Of a DNA stretch of 47,477 bases, positions 24,856 through 33,492 are shown piece after piece. The stretch is from Legionella sp. Lineage in GTDB: Bacteria; Pseudomonadota; Gammaproteobacteria; Legionellales; Legionellaceae. The position numbers were made by a program, and so were the translations under genes. The stretch spans positions 1 through 47,477 of the forward strand of contig JACCWN010000101.1 in NCBI GenBank assembly GCA_013697625.1, written 5' to 3'. How positions within the stretch are numbered: position 1 is the first letter of the stretch; every line of letters starts with the position of its first letter. The notes under the pieces were generated by a model, which had not been told where the DNA came from, did no database searches, and saw only the letters and a program-made list of their open reading frames with translations.

Positions 24856-27186
24856 CTACAATGTAAATGATGCAGAACTTTCTACATCATGCTCTCGGGT
24901 GGTTGATAAACCAGGATTATTAAGAAAGCCCCCTCTAAAACTGGATGGTTTTTGAAGATTGGATTCCAAATGTTTCTTATGTGTTTCTGTTAAGTTGTAA
25001 TCTGATAATACAAATAAATTGGGTCTCTTTGACATAAATTTTGAATAGCTCACACTATAAATCTCTTTGTATTTGGATTTTGGCTCCATGGTTTGAAGGG
25101 GATCTAAAAAATAAACACGGGATTGCGCAGGATTAGATTTATCATATTCAACCCCGACTACAAGAGTCGTATGTAATGCTCTATTGTCATTTACATAATC
25201 ACTTTTCCCCCACCCCAAGATGCGGTTATTTAAAATGGTATGCAAACACTTTGCGCTATTAGGCTTATAACAATCTATTCCAAACTGCCCTTTTGCTAAT
25301 AGAGGTCCTGATTGTTCTAAAAGGGTAGATAATTCCAAAGCTGATTTTGGGGATGGACTACTTTCCATACTTAAAAAAGTGAATAACCAAGCACTGATAT
25401 AATCATGCTGCATCATGAGTATTAGTTCACAATGCTTATCCTCTTCTTCCAAATTAGCATTTATTCTATTTACATGCTGGGCGCTACTTTCTAATTCCAG
25501 TGCTACTAAACAGGTGGAACCTGCACAATACGTTAATTTATTAATAGCCGCATTAAAGGATTGCAAGCCTTTTATCTTACCGCCCGTGATGGCAAAATCT
25601 ACACACTCGAAAAATAATTTATATCGCTCTTGGGTGTTAATCGCTATACGCAGTCGTGCTTTAAAATCCTCTGGAAAATTAATCGATAGGATATTGGGGT
25701 GTGCATATAACTGTATAAGCTTATCAATAGTATATTGCTCTATAAATTGGCTATAACAATATGCCAACAAATATAAAGCAGCTGTTTCTTCTTTGTATCT
25801 TGTTACCGCCACAAATTTGGGTGAATTATCCAGACGTCGCATTAAAAAGCTTGAGAGCATCATTGGCCCATCATACCAACTGGTATTGCTTATTTGAGCC
25901 GGTTTTTTTAGAAGCTTATAAACTCCCGAGCCTTCAACAGAAATAATTCCATTAGGAGCATAACAAATCAAAGTATTTTCTGACTTATAGTCCAAAACAA
26001 TAGCGCTTTTAGACTCCATAGGAGTTAGAGTGCCAGAAGCAGGTTCTATATTGAAATCCGATTTCATTTCTGATGGTTTAACATTCTCATTTGTTTTTGC
26101 TGATTTGGCTCTATAATCTCGTAATTTTTCCAACCCCTTTTCGTCCTTACCTTCCATGGCCAGAATCATGCGTTCTGGTTCAGTTAATTTTCGTGTCTCG
26201 TCTATGGATAATTTTCTTGTGCTTATTAAAGAATAAGCTGTTTTTAAATTAATTCGTTCTTGCTGATTCGTAGATAATACCTCTTCTAATGTCAAAGAAG
26301 GAAACAGGTTATTTTTTAAATTTTTTAAATAGATTGATAAATCCTCTATTTTAGAATAATCCTCTGTTTTAGTAAGAAAACACGTTCTAATATAGTCAAG
26401 GCTTAGACCTGTTTGTACGGCAAGTCTATCCACAAAAGGCAAACTATCATGGATGATAACTTGAGGTACTGATTTTGCTGAATACGATTCTAGCACTGGT
26501 CTAGGTTTTGTTACATGAACAGGTGTTGATGGTTCCTGTATCTCTTCACCATTGATGTTTGATTTATAGTGTTCCCTGTACGCTTGTAGTTCACCCCATC
26601 CTTTCTCATGACCATCCCGGGCTATAAACATGCGTTCGGTTTCCGAAAATGCTCTAACTTCTGCAATGGGTACATTACCTTTATGTATTAACTGATAGCA
26701 TGTACTTAAATTCATTACTTCCTGCATGCTGGTAGCAAGCACTTCATCAAGAGTAAGGGCAGGTACTTTATTGTTAAGATGATTTTTCAAGTAAATAATA
26801 AGTGAGCTAATACGATCATAACGTCCATCATCAGTTGTGAAACATTCTGCCATATACGATACACTTAGTCCGGTAGATTCTGCCTGATACTGCAAGAATA
26901 TCGCTTCAGATGAGGAAATATGGATAACGGGTGTATCCTTGTCTTCTGGCATTGGAGTGTCATCTGACTCGCATGTTTTGACAGGATTCAAATCCAATTG
27001 CAGATCGTATACCCTTCTTTGTTCAGGGTCCCTAAGGACTTCATAGGCAGCCTGGATTTTTTTAAAGGTTTCTTCATCTCCAGATTTATCTGGGTGAAAT
27101 TGTAATGCTAATTTGTGATAGGCTTTTTTAATCTCTTTTTTTGTGGCTCTTTCATTAATGGCTAGTAATGAATAATAAGTGGTCAT
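24856..27186 (-). CDS. J-domain protein with tandem repeat and degenerate C39-like peptidase region
   Basis: A 776-residue protein. Residues 1-66 are a canonical J domain with the HPD tripeptide (LQFHPDKSGDEE), which would stimulate an Hsp70 ATPase. Two diverged copies of a helical unit of about 125 residues follow (roughly 85-210 and 233-363; both contain LTL(D/E)EVL and a late ER motif). The C-terminal half has the outline of a papain/C39-like peptidase: WYDGPMML, then H672-T-T-L-V-V-G and YFLD695P. Where active members have C-G-P this one has D439-G-P, so it is probably inactive. A host Hsp70-directed role is plausible. First gene of the unit with the NB-ARC protein. Confidence 0.72.
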   Translation of the reverse strand: MTTYYSLLAINERATKKEIKKAYHKLALQFHPDKSGDEETFKKIQAAYEVLRDPEQRRVYDLQLDLNPVKTCESDDTPMPEDKDTPVIHISSSEAIFLQYQAESTGLSVSYMAECFTTDDGRYDRISSLIIYLKNHLNNKVPALTLDEVLATSMQEVMNLSTCYQLIHKGNVPIAEVRAFSETERMFIARDGHEKGWGELQAYREHYKSNINGEEIQEPSTPVHVTKPRPVLESYSAKSVPQVIIHDSLPFVDRLAVQTGLSLDYIRTCFLTKTEDYSKIEDLSIYLKNLKNNLFPSLTLEEVLSTNQQERINLKTAYSLISTRKLSIDETRKLTEPERMILAMEGKDEKGLEKLRDYRAKSAKTNENVKPSEMKSDFNIEPASGTLTPMESKSAIVLDYKSENTLICYAPNGIISVEGSGVYKLLKKPAQISNTSWYDGPMMLSSFLMRRLDNSPKFVAVTRYKEETAALYLLAYCYSQFIEQYTIDKLIQLYAHPNILSINFPEDFKARLRIAINTQERYKLFFECVDFAITGGKIKGLQSFNAAINKLTYCAGSTCLVALELESSAQHVNRINANLEEEDKHCELILMMQHDYISAWLFTFLSMESSPSPKSALELSTLLEQSGPLLAKGQFGIDCYKPNSAKCLHTILNNRILGWGKSDYVNDNRALHTTLVVGVEYDKSNPAQSRVYFLDPLQTMEPKSKYKEIYSVSYSKFMSKRPNLFVLSDYNLTETHKKHLESNLQKPSSFRGGFLNNPGLSTTREHDVESSASFTL

Positions 27187-27728
27187 GGGATTTCCATCAT
27201 TTTAAAAATGAAAAATATAGTATCATACTGATGTTTTGTGAGCAATAATCCACATTTTAAAGCAAATGTTACGGTTCAAATAACAGCGGCTTGTTAAATA
27301 ATCTCTATCTCCAATTATCCAAACATCCTTTCATATCGTTAAATGGAGCCATGACATTTATCAAACTCGTCATAAAGTGAATCGTGGCGTTGCCACTTAT
27401 GAGTTCCATACCTCTTTTACTAATGCATTTTTAAATGATATATCTCCCTCAGGAGACATAATTTCAGTAATTAAACTAACTACACATTGTGCATACGCTT
27501 CACTCGAAGATCTGGGTAAGCATGATCAAATTATTACGGTAAGGAATGGTAAAGCTAACTGCTTGGGGTTTTAAGGCAACGCGCCTTTCACCTTCCCGTG
27601 TTTCTTTAACGATGAGAATTTGTTTAAAACCCACCACTATTAGACCTCAAGCCCCGGATATACCAGTTAACCCAAATTTGGAAGGACTTTTCTAAAAAAA
27701 CATTATTCTTTTAGGGTTCATTTTAATT
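27187..27728 (+). other. Mostly empty gap with a possible gene remnant (27377-27574)
   Basis: A 65-codon frame starting at 27377 (MNRGVATYEFHTSFTNAF...) stays open upstream to about 27310 without another start, so it may be the C-terminal scrap of a larger lost gene. No domain is recognised and there is no good ribosome site. Otherwise the gap holds the divergent promoter space of the J-domain gene. Confidence 0.25.
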
Positions 27729-27881
27729 CAGGGCCTACGCATGAAAATACAAAATTAATATCATGTATATGCGCAAAGCGCAGGGTGCACACTTGAACAT
27801 CTAATTGTGGGCACGTCGCCGTCGCTTCTTTGCCCACCCCGAACATTATTAAGACAAATATATTTTCATGCGTAGGCCCTG
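27729..27881. mobile_element. MITE-like element with 21-bp perfect terminal inverted repeats
   Basis: CAGGGCCTACGCATGAAAATA (27729-27749) is matched exactly, inverted, by 27861-27881. The 153-bp unit holds no gene and contains further stems: GCGC/GCGC at about 27771-27781 and GTGGGCA/TGCCCAC near 27806-27838. ATT flanks both ends (27726-27728 and 27882-27884) as a possible 3-bp duplication. It looks like a non-autonomous transposable element inserted 81 bases before the ankyrin gene and could supply regulatory signals to it. Confidence 0.7.
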
Positions 27882-27962
27882 ATTTTAAATTGGCTTTCTA
27901 TTGACTTGACATGAGAAAATATTCAAATAGAATCAATTTTTTTCTATTTGATGTAGGCAAAT

Positions 27963-29153
27963 ATGAATCCTGAATTAGGCAATTTCCCCGAAAATGAAGA
28001 ACTAAACCCGCTATTTAGCTCGACAGAACCCGTACTAGATGATAGCTCAAATGAAAAAACAAAGCCTAATTTGCCTTGCTCACTTAGTGACCTAAATGAT
28101 ATTCATAAAGAATTAGTGTCCTCTATAGAACATTATGACTATGCTTCTGTCGTGGACTTAATAGAGTCAGGAATTGATTTAAATATAGTTATATTAAAAA
28201 ATAACGAAGAAATTACACCTTTAGGCATTGCAGTCACTAATATCGATCTTCAAATGACCCAATTATTATTGGAAAATGGTGCTTGTCCGAATTTAACTGC
28301 TACGCAAAATAGATCTGTTGTTGAATTGCTAATGATTAGCATAGGGAGTATTGAGATTACATCAGGGCAATCGAAAAAACATCCAATGACAGTTTTCGGA
28401 ATAAAAACACCTATTAATATAAAAACAGTCCAGCAGGGCATTACATCTGAACAAATTGAAAATGCTCATAAAATCATAGATCTTTTATTATGCTATGGAT
28501 TGAAAAAGGTTTTTAAGTGGACGGAAGAATTTGAGCAGGCTATTTATAATCTTACTCAAGCCGCACAAAATGAATATAGAACCCTTGTGAAAAGGCAAGC
28601 ATTTCCCCAGATAATTGATGACAGTTTAAAATTAATGAAGCCAGGGATTAAGAAAAAATTAATTTCTTGTACACTAAAAGGGGCCATTGCTCTTGCTAAA
28701 ATTAAAGCTCCCCCACCTCCCCATTCAGGCAAAAGGGATACTTACATTATGAGTTTATCTAGACTTAAACCTAAAATTCTTGAAGCAGCAACTGGAATTG
28801 AAAATGAAAAAATACAATATAATAAACAAATTTTTTTGTGCACACAGTTTCCCACCGTTATTCTCAGCTTGATTTTACACTATTCAAACTCATTTATAGA
28901 AGCGATTGCTAATCAAAGACAGAAAGAGAAAAGAATATTCAATTTTTGGGTAGATGTAAATTATGATGAGCAACAGGTTAAAAGGGACAGCGTAAGAGTG
29001 GCTCAATACCATGAGTATAATGCGTTCATTGAGCCAATTAAGGAGTTAGTGGGTAATAATGCATACAAGATTATTCTTAATTATCTAGTGGATATATCTA
29101 ATGAGAATGGTGACTTATTAGATTCTGAGGCTCCTTTAAAAATCTATGTCTAA
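27963..29153 (+). CDS. Ankyrin-repeat protein, effector-like
   Basis: A 396-residue protein with an acidic N-terminus and about two ankyrin repeats at residues 50-110: YASVVDLIESGIDLN, then ITPLGIAVTNIDLQMTQLLLENGACPNL. The rest is helical, with a short proline run (APPPPH, about residue 250) and no enzyme motif that I recognise. Ankyrin proteins on Legionella accessory islands are commonly Dot/Icm effectors that bind host proteins; here that is inference. The C-terminus (GDLLDSEAPLKIYV) is acidic then hydrophobic, as secretion signals often are. A MITE-like element lies just upstream. Confidence 0.7.
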   Translation: MNPELGNFPENEELNPLFSSTEPVLDDSSNEKTKPNLPCSLSDLNDIHKELVSSIEHYDYASVVDLIESGIDLNIVILKNNEEITPLGIAVTNIDLQMTQLLLENGACPNLTATQNRSVVELLMISIGSIEITSGQSKKHPMTVFGIKTPINIKTVQQGITSEQIENAHKIIDLLLCYGLKKVFKWTEEFEQAIYNLTQAAQNEYRTLVKRQAFPQIIDDSLKLMKPGIKKKLISCTLKGAIALAKIKAPPPPHSGKRDTYIMSLSRLKPKILEAATGIENEKIQYNKQIFLCTQFPTVILSLILHYSNSFIEAIANQRQKEKRIFNFWVDVNYDEQQVKRDSVRVAQYHEYNAFIEPIKELVGNNAYKIILNYLVDISNENGDLLDSEAPLKIYV

Positions 29154-29164
29154 GGAAATTCATG

Positions 29165-29181
29165 AGAAATTAGCTTCAAGA
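29165..29181. repeat. Direct repeat of one arm of the 22232-22272 palindrome
   Basis: Sixteen of 17 bases match the right arm (22256-22272 region); ATTAGCTTCAAGA is identical. It follows the ankyrin gene by 11 bases, so the two copies flank the J-domain, TIR/NB-ARC and ankyrin genes. Confidence 0.5.
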
Positions 29182-29361
29182 TAAAAAACGTGGCTTCATT
29201 GCTAAAAATTCGCCTGCATTATTTGCCAGAGGCTTAAGCACTATTCATACGAAAGGCATTGAACATTTATGTCTGACGTGTTAACTATATTGACCAATAA
29301 ACGACAATTTTGATTAGCCTTGTTGGCCTAGTAAAATTTTATCATCTGGCTCGCTTTTGAA

Positions 29362-29415
29362 TTGATCACTATCGTTCGGAATCAGTGAACACGATGGATT
29401 GAAATCAGTGATCAC
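29362..29415. repeat. Short repeats resembling an IS21-type end
   Basis: ATCAGTGAACAC (29381-29392) and ATCAGTGATCAC (29404-29415) repeat with a 23-base period, and the inverted form TTGATCACT lies at 29362-29370. Arrays of TCAGTGATCAC-like repeats mark the ends of IS21-family elements, whose transposase binds them. No transposase gene remains nearby, so this is probably a relic. The rest of 29182-29473 holds no gene; a short frame near 29190-29280 is an unplaced fragment. Confidence 0.4.
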
Positions 29416-29473
29416 CATTTAAACGAGCTTATCCCTATGGTTTTACCCTGAAACCAATCAGTCAGGGTTATTT

Positions 29474-30031
29474 TCATTCTACTAAAAGCCGGTATAGATT
29501 AGTGCCACTAATCAGCATCATATTGTCAGGCATATTTTGATATACTGCCCGCCCACTTTTGCCGCAATGAATGAAGAAGCCACCATGGCATCGATGATTT
29601 TTGACGGTTTGTGCAAAGTCTTTAAGATGCTGTACATTGATGTGATGTTGATAGCGCTTGGCTTGGATGGCGATACGTCCTTGGTTTGGCAGTATAACTA
29701 TGCCGTCAATTCCACCATCGCCCGTATATCTCTTATTATGGATAACCTTAAGGCCGCGTGATTTAAATGCCAGGAGTAATAGTTCTTCGAACACAAAGGG
29801 ATCAATCATTCTAATGTAGGCAAATAAGCGCCCAGGCTCTGCTTTAAATTGCGCGTTTTTAAGTAACTGAAATACGCGAGCGGCCTTTATGATGCGCACT
29901 CTTTGAGATTTTTTTCTAATGATACAATACAGCCAAAAATAATAATACATACCACCTAGCATCTGAAGGATGGCGGGTTTTGTTAACGGCTTCCTAATTA
30001 ATACCGCTTCAAGGGTTTGATTTTTGTTCAT
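29474..30031 (-). CDS. Mrr-like restriction endonuclease with N-terminal membrane span
   Basis: A 185-residue protein. Residues 75-180 are an Mrr_cat-type PD-(D/E)xK nuclease: FEELLLLAFKSRGLKV, then the active-site D in GDGGIDGIV and Q-A-K in IAIQAKRYQHHI, and a final GGFFIHCG strand. A hydrophobic stretch (GGMYYYFWLYCII, about 26-38) precedes it and could anchor it in the membrane. Such nucleases cut foreign or modified DNA; near a coupling-protein gene it could instead guard entry of rival elements. It lies on the same strand downstream of the lvh genes. Confidence 0.75.
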   Translation of the reverse strand: MNKNQTLEAVLIRKPLTKPAILQMLGGMYYYFWLYCIIRKKSQRVRIIKAARVFQLLKNAQFKAEPGRLFAYIRMIDPFVFEELLLLAFKSRGLKVIHNKRYTGDGGIDGIVILPNQGRIAIQAKRYQHHINVQHLKDFAQTVKNHRCHGGFFIHCGKSGRAVYQNMPDNMMLISGTNLYRLLVE

Positions 30032-30055
30032 ACGTGTTTACCTGTTAGTGTTCAA

Positions 30056-30427
30056 TTAAATGTTTGAGGCTTTAGGTTTCGTGCGTTCCGGAGAAGTAAC
30101 AGGTGCTTTTAATGCTATAATATCGTATCTCAAAACTCCCCCAGCGAGTTTAAACCCATTCCCTGGAGCTTCAACAAAATATAGTGATATTAATTTTCTC
30201 TTTTCTTCGGCTAGTACATTAATAGTATCTAGTAATTTTTCACACCATAAGTCACGGTATGCCTCATATAAATCCCTTCCTGCATCAGGAAGTTTGATTT
30301 TTTTTTCAAAAAACTCAAGAGCAGATAAAGTTTTTTCACTTTTAGATGCTGATATCATGAAATCAAGTGTTGTTTTTAAAAAGTGTCTTTCTAGTTCCTT
30401 TTTCTTATCCTCTGATTTTACGCCCAT
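30056..30427 (-). CDS. Conserved-looking hypothetical protein of the lvh region
   Basis: A 123-residue, mostly helical, charged protein with no signal peptide or membrane span and no recognised domain. The minus-strand frame is preferred over an equally long plus-strand frame because its composition (K, E, L, D-rich) is protein-like, whereas the other reads as a serine/phenylalanine-rich shadow. It lies between lvhD4 and the Mrr gene on the same strand, 70 bases after lvhD4. No clear ribosome site was seen. Confidence 0.5.
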   Translation of the reverse strand: MGVKSEDKKKELERHFLKTTLDFMISASKSEKTLSALEFFEKKIKLPDAGRDLYEAYRDLWCEKLLDTINVLAEEKRKLISLYFVEAPGNGFKLAGGVLRYDIIALKAPVTSPERTKPKASNI

Positions 30428-30497
30428 TTAAATACTAAAATAGCGCCAAAAATAAATGTACAAATTATCCCGGTCTTAGCTTTTTTTAATTCCCCTA

Positions 30498-32531
30498 TTA
30501 ATTCTCAATCCAATTAATTTGCCGTGCCTCATCTTCGGCCTTCTCTCTTTTTTGTCCTACTGGCTTGGGATTCATGGGCTTCTTGTCTTGATGTAGAAAA
30601 GGGGTTTGTTGAATAATTTGCTTCGGAACACCTGAGGGTTCTTGCACCAAATGCCTCATGCTGGGCTCTTTATACCAAATGAATTGGCGTGCCTTAATTG
30701 GGGAGGTGCCTGAGCGAATAATCAGTGTAATATGGGGCTTGAGTCGGGTTACCTCTTCAGGTCTTAGGAGTGGGATGGCCTGGTAACTTACGTTCTTCGT
30801 GTCGCTAAATCCGCCCTGTGTTTGATTAGACACAGAGCGCGTAACTATTTTTTTAGTGCGCGTGCCTAACATTTTACTAATAAATTCTGCATCCGTGGTG
30901 TCTTCACTGCCATAGGCTATTTTTGTTTTAATGTTCGTAAAGGCTTTAGCTTCATCATGGGAATAGCGCTCATAGGTTTGAGCGATGTATTGAAACATCA
31001 AAATGCAGCGTACCCGATACTCTCGCAATAATTTCAAAGAGCGCCTCACCCGCTCAATGCGACCCAGGGAGGAAAATTCATCAATAAGACATAATAGAGG
31101 GTAAGGCTCTTTAATGGGGCAGGGAACTTCCTTAATCATTACAGAAATAAGTTGCTGCCAAAATAGGGTTAATATAGGCGATAAGCGCTCCATATCGTCA
31201 TCCGTAAAGCCTATGTAAATGGTTGTTTTTTCAGCACGCAGGGTGCGAATATCAAAGTCACTGGCAGACGTTGCTGCGTCCACGATGGGATCGTCAAATA
31301 ACTCCAGATAGCCTGAAAGGGTCACAAGAATACTGGTTCTGGTTTCAACATACGCATTAATGTAGGAAAAACCGTTTCGATAAAATTCAGGATCGTACTG
31401 CGTAGTCTCTTCTAGTAATTGCAAGAGCCACATATCAAAGTTTTGTTGTTTAACCAAACGATTGAGTTCGCCTAAGGTAGTCGGTCGCTCAGGGGTATCT
31501 AGCAGATATAACACCAAGGCTTTAAATACTTTTCGCGAGGATTGCGCCCAAATCGCAGCTTCCTTGGTGTTGTCGGGAATAAGGGTGTGGGCAATCCGTT
31601 GGATGTCTGTGATACGCCGTAATGGGTCCTCAGAGATAAAGGAGAGTGCGTTAAATCGATGGGTAATGCCTTCTGGATTGGCAGGCGCCCAACAATAACA
31701 TGTGTTGCCTAAAACGCGTTCACGATAGCCTGAGGTTGTTTTAAATAGGGTTAATTTCACATCATTACAGACCATGGAATAGGGGTAATTAAATAGGTTC
31801 GGGATGGCTATGGAGCGCGTTTTACCGCTCCCGGACGGGGCAAACACCAACACGTGCTCAAATCCATTGGAATAAAGGGGTGCTCCCAATTTTTTACCAA
31901 TGAGGATGCTTCCCTGTTCTTTATCTAAAAAACCTGCTTTTTTTATTGCTAAACCTTGGGCAAAATGAGAATTACCTAATACGTGACGTGCAGGGCGCCA
32001 GCGCTCAAAGCCTAGGTAGCCTGCAATTAGTGCCATAAGACACGCAGCACTTAGTTCCGTCATTAAGAAATGGTGGTAGTTGAGGGGTTCGTCTTTTAAA
32101 TTCCATAAAAAAGGAATGATTTCATTAAATCCTACAACCTGCCCATAAAGCCATTCAAACACGAGAAAGCCTACCGTGAACCCACTGATTAAAAAAACCA
32201 TACCACTTAGGACAATTAAGCTTACATAGCGGATGATGCCTGTCTTAAGCACACCTAATGCCAGAACGAAGAAAGGAGTTGTCAAAAGTGTGCTGTAAAG
32301 GACTTCACCATAAAAACCCTGTTGCAACAGGATAACCGCATCCCACGGATGAATTGTGAGATGAATATTTAAAGCGTGCAATGACACCTCACTAATTAGC
32401 TGCGCGTACAGGATAAATGCCAGTAATCCGAGCAGTATTCTTAAGGGTTTATAGGCTATTTTCTTCCTTAAATTTATAAAGGAGCTATTGGGCGTGCTTA
32501 TAATACACCTCCACCAGCTGCCGCCCCTCAT
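30498..32531 (-). CDS. lvhD4: LvhD4, VirD4/TraG-type coupling ATPase
   Basis: A 677-residue type IV coupling protein. Four hydrophobic spans fill residues 30-165. The nucleotide-binding domain opens with Walker A VFAPSGSGKTRS (about 226-237), followed by Walker B in PLLCLIDEFSSLG (about 478). The typical TraG end FISKMLGTRTKKI is present. It hands the relaxase-DNA complex to the Lvh channel at the inner membrane. The only plausible start is ATG 32531, giving a 47-base overlap with lvhB11; no later ATG, GTG or TTG precedes the first membrane span. Last gene of the Lvh core. Confidence 0.93.
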   Translation of the reverse strand: MRGGSWWRCIISTPNSSFINLRKKIAYKPLRILLGLLAFILYAQLISEVSLHALNIHLTIHPWDAVILLQQGFYGEVLYSTLLTTPFFVLALGVLKTGIIRYVSLIVLSGMVFLISGFTVGFLVFEWLYGQVVGFNEIIPFLWNLKDEPLNYHHFLMTELSAACLMALIAGYLGFERWRPARHVLGNSHFAQGLAIKKAGFLDKEQGSILIGKKLGAPLYSNGFEHVLVFAPSGSGKTRSIAIPNLFNYPYSMVCNDVKLTLFKTTSGYRERVLGNTCYCWAPANPEGITHRFNALSFISEDPLRRITDIQRIAHTLIPDNTKEAAIWAQSSRKVFKALVLYLLDTPERPTTLGELNRLVKQQNFDMWLLQLLEETTQYDPEFYRNGFSYINAYVETRTSILVTLSGYLELFDDPIVDAATSASDFDIRTLRAEKTTIYIGFTDDDMERLSPILTLFWQQLISVMIKEVPCPIKEPYPLLCLIDEFSSLGRIERVRRSLKLLREYRVRCILMFQYIAQTYERYSHDEAKAFTNIKTKIAYGSEDTTDAEFISKMLGTRTKKIVTRSVSNQTQGGFSDTKNVSYQAIPLLRPEEVTRLKPHITLIIRSGTSPIKARQFIWYKEPSMRHLVQEPSGVPKQIIQQTPFLHQDKKPMNPKPVGQKREKAEDEARQINWIEN

Positions 32532-33492
32532 CCGTTTTTTGCAATTGCACTACAATATCAATGACCTCATGCAAGAGCTTATAGATATCGTCTTCGCTCA
32601 TACCGGCGACTTGATTGAGCTTATACAATTGGGCCATGCGCATGAAAGCCACTTTGGGGCTATTGGCATGAATAGTAGCTAAGGAGCCGCTATGCCCCGT
32701 GGAGCATGCCGAAACAAAATCAAAAATCTCACGGCCGCGTATTTCACCCATAATAATTCTGTCAGGACGAAGCCTTAAGGAGGCTTGCACTAGGTCTTGC
32801 ATGCTGACACCTTGTGCGCTATCTCCAACCCGCTTTAACGCTCTAAGGCGCACCGTATTTTTATGTGGGAGATTAATTTCATAGGTATCTTCTAAAGTGA
32901 TAATGCGCTCATTGACTGGAATGTGCTGCAGGCAGCTGTTTAAAAACGTAGTTTTTCCCGAAGAGGTTCCACCCGAGATAATAATATTTTTCCGCGCCAA
33001 AATGGCTTGAGTTAAAAAAGCCTGCCATTCTTTTTGATAAAAGGCGCGCAGGGTTTGCTCTGTATCATGATGGCCTTGCGAAGGTTCATGTAAATCTACT
33101 GCCTTTGTCGTTTTAAAAAATCCGTGTGCTGCGTAGTCATCAAAGCTTACATGAGTCAGGGTAAATTTTCGAATGGATAAGGTCTCATGCATGGAAGCGC
33201 CTGGAATGACTAACTGCACTCGGGAGCCATCAAAAAGACTGCCTGATAAAATGGGGCATTGCGCAGATAAGGTTTGGCGGTTTTCATTGGCAATAAGGCC
33301 AAATAAGCGACGCAGATACAAAGAGGTTAAGACGGGCATGTCGAAGCGCTGCAACTCCCCATAACGTTCCACATACACCTCCTGCGGTCTATTAATTAAA
33401 ATCTCCGATACGCTGTCATCACTTAAAAAATGGCTTAAAGGTGATAGAAGCCCTAGAGCTCCGGGGGCAAAACAGGCGTTAGTCGCACTCAT
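32485..33492 (-). CDS. lvhB11: LvhB11, VirB11-type secretion ATPase
   Basis: A 335-residue hexameric traffic ATPase. The N-terminal domain has LFGLIANENRQTLS. The RecA-like core shows Walker A ISGGTSSGKTTFLN (about 171-184), the Asp box RIITLEDTYEI, Walker B RPDRIIMGEIRGREIF and the His box TGHSGSLATIHANS. It powers pilus assembly and substrate passage at the cytoplasmic face. The start ATG overlaps the lvhB10 stop by one base, so translation is coupled. Confidence 0.94.
   Translation of the reverse strand: MSATNACFAPGALGLLSPLSHFLSDDSVSEILINRPQEVYVERYGELQRFDMPVLTSLYLRRLFGLIANENRQTLSAQCPILSGSLFDGSRVQLVIPGASMHETLSIRKFTLTHVSFDDYAAHGFFKTTKAVDLHEPSQGHHDTEQTLRAFYQKEWQAFLTQAILARKNIIISGGTSSGKTTFLNSCLQHIPVNERIITLEDTYEINLPHKNTVRLRALKRVGDSAQGVSMQDLVQASLRLRPDRIIMGEIRGREIFDFVSACSTGHSGSLATIHANSPKVAFMRMAQLYKLNQVAGMSEDDIYKLLHEVIDIVVQLQKTDEGRQLVEVYYKHAQ

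Noticed and set aside
29190..29283. Short plus-strand frame (KRGFIAKNSPALFARGLS)
   Set aside because: No start codon, no ribosome site and no recognised family; treated as an unplaced fragment.
30060..30431. 123-codon plus-strand frame
   Set aside because: Full antisense shadow of the minus-strand gene at 30056-30427; serine/phenylalanine-rich, no ribosome site or domain.
30428..30497. 28-codon minus-strand membrane-like peptide between lvhD4 and the hypothetical gene
   Set aside because: Hydrophobic and tempting but has no ATG, GTG or TTG start.
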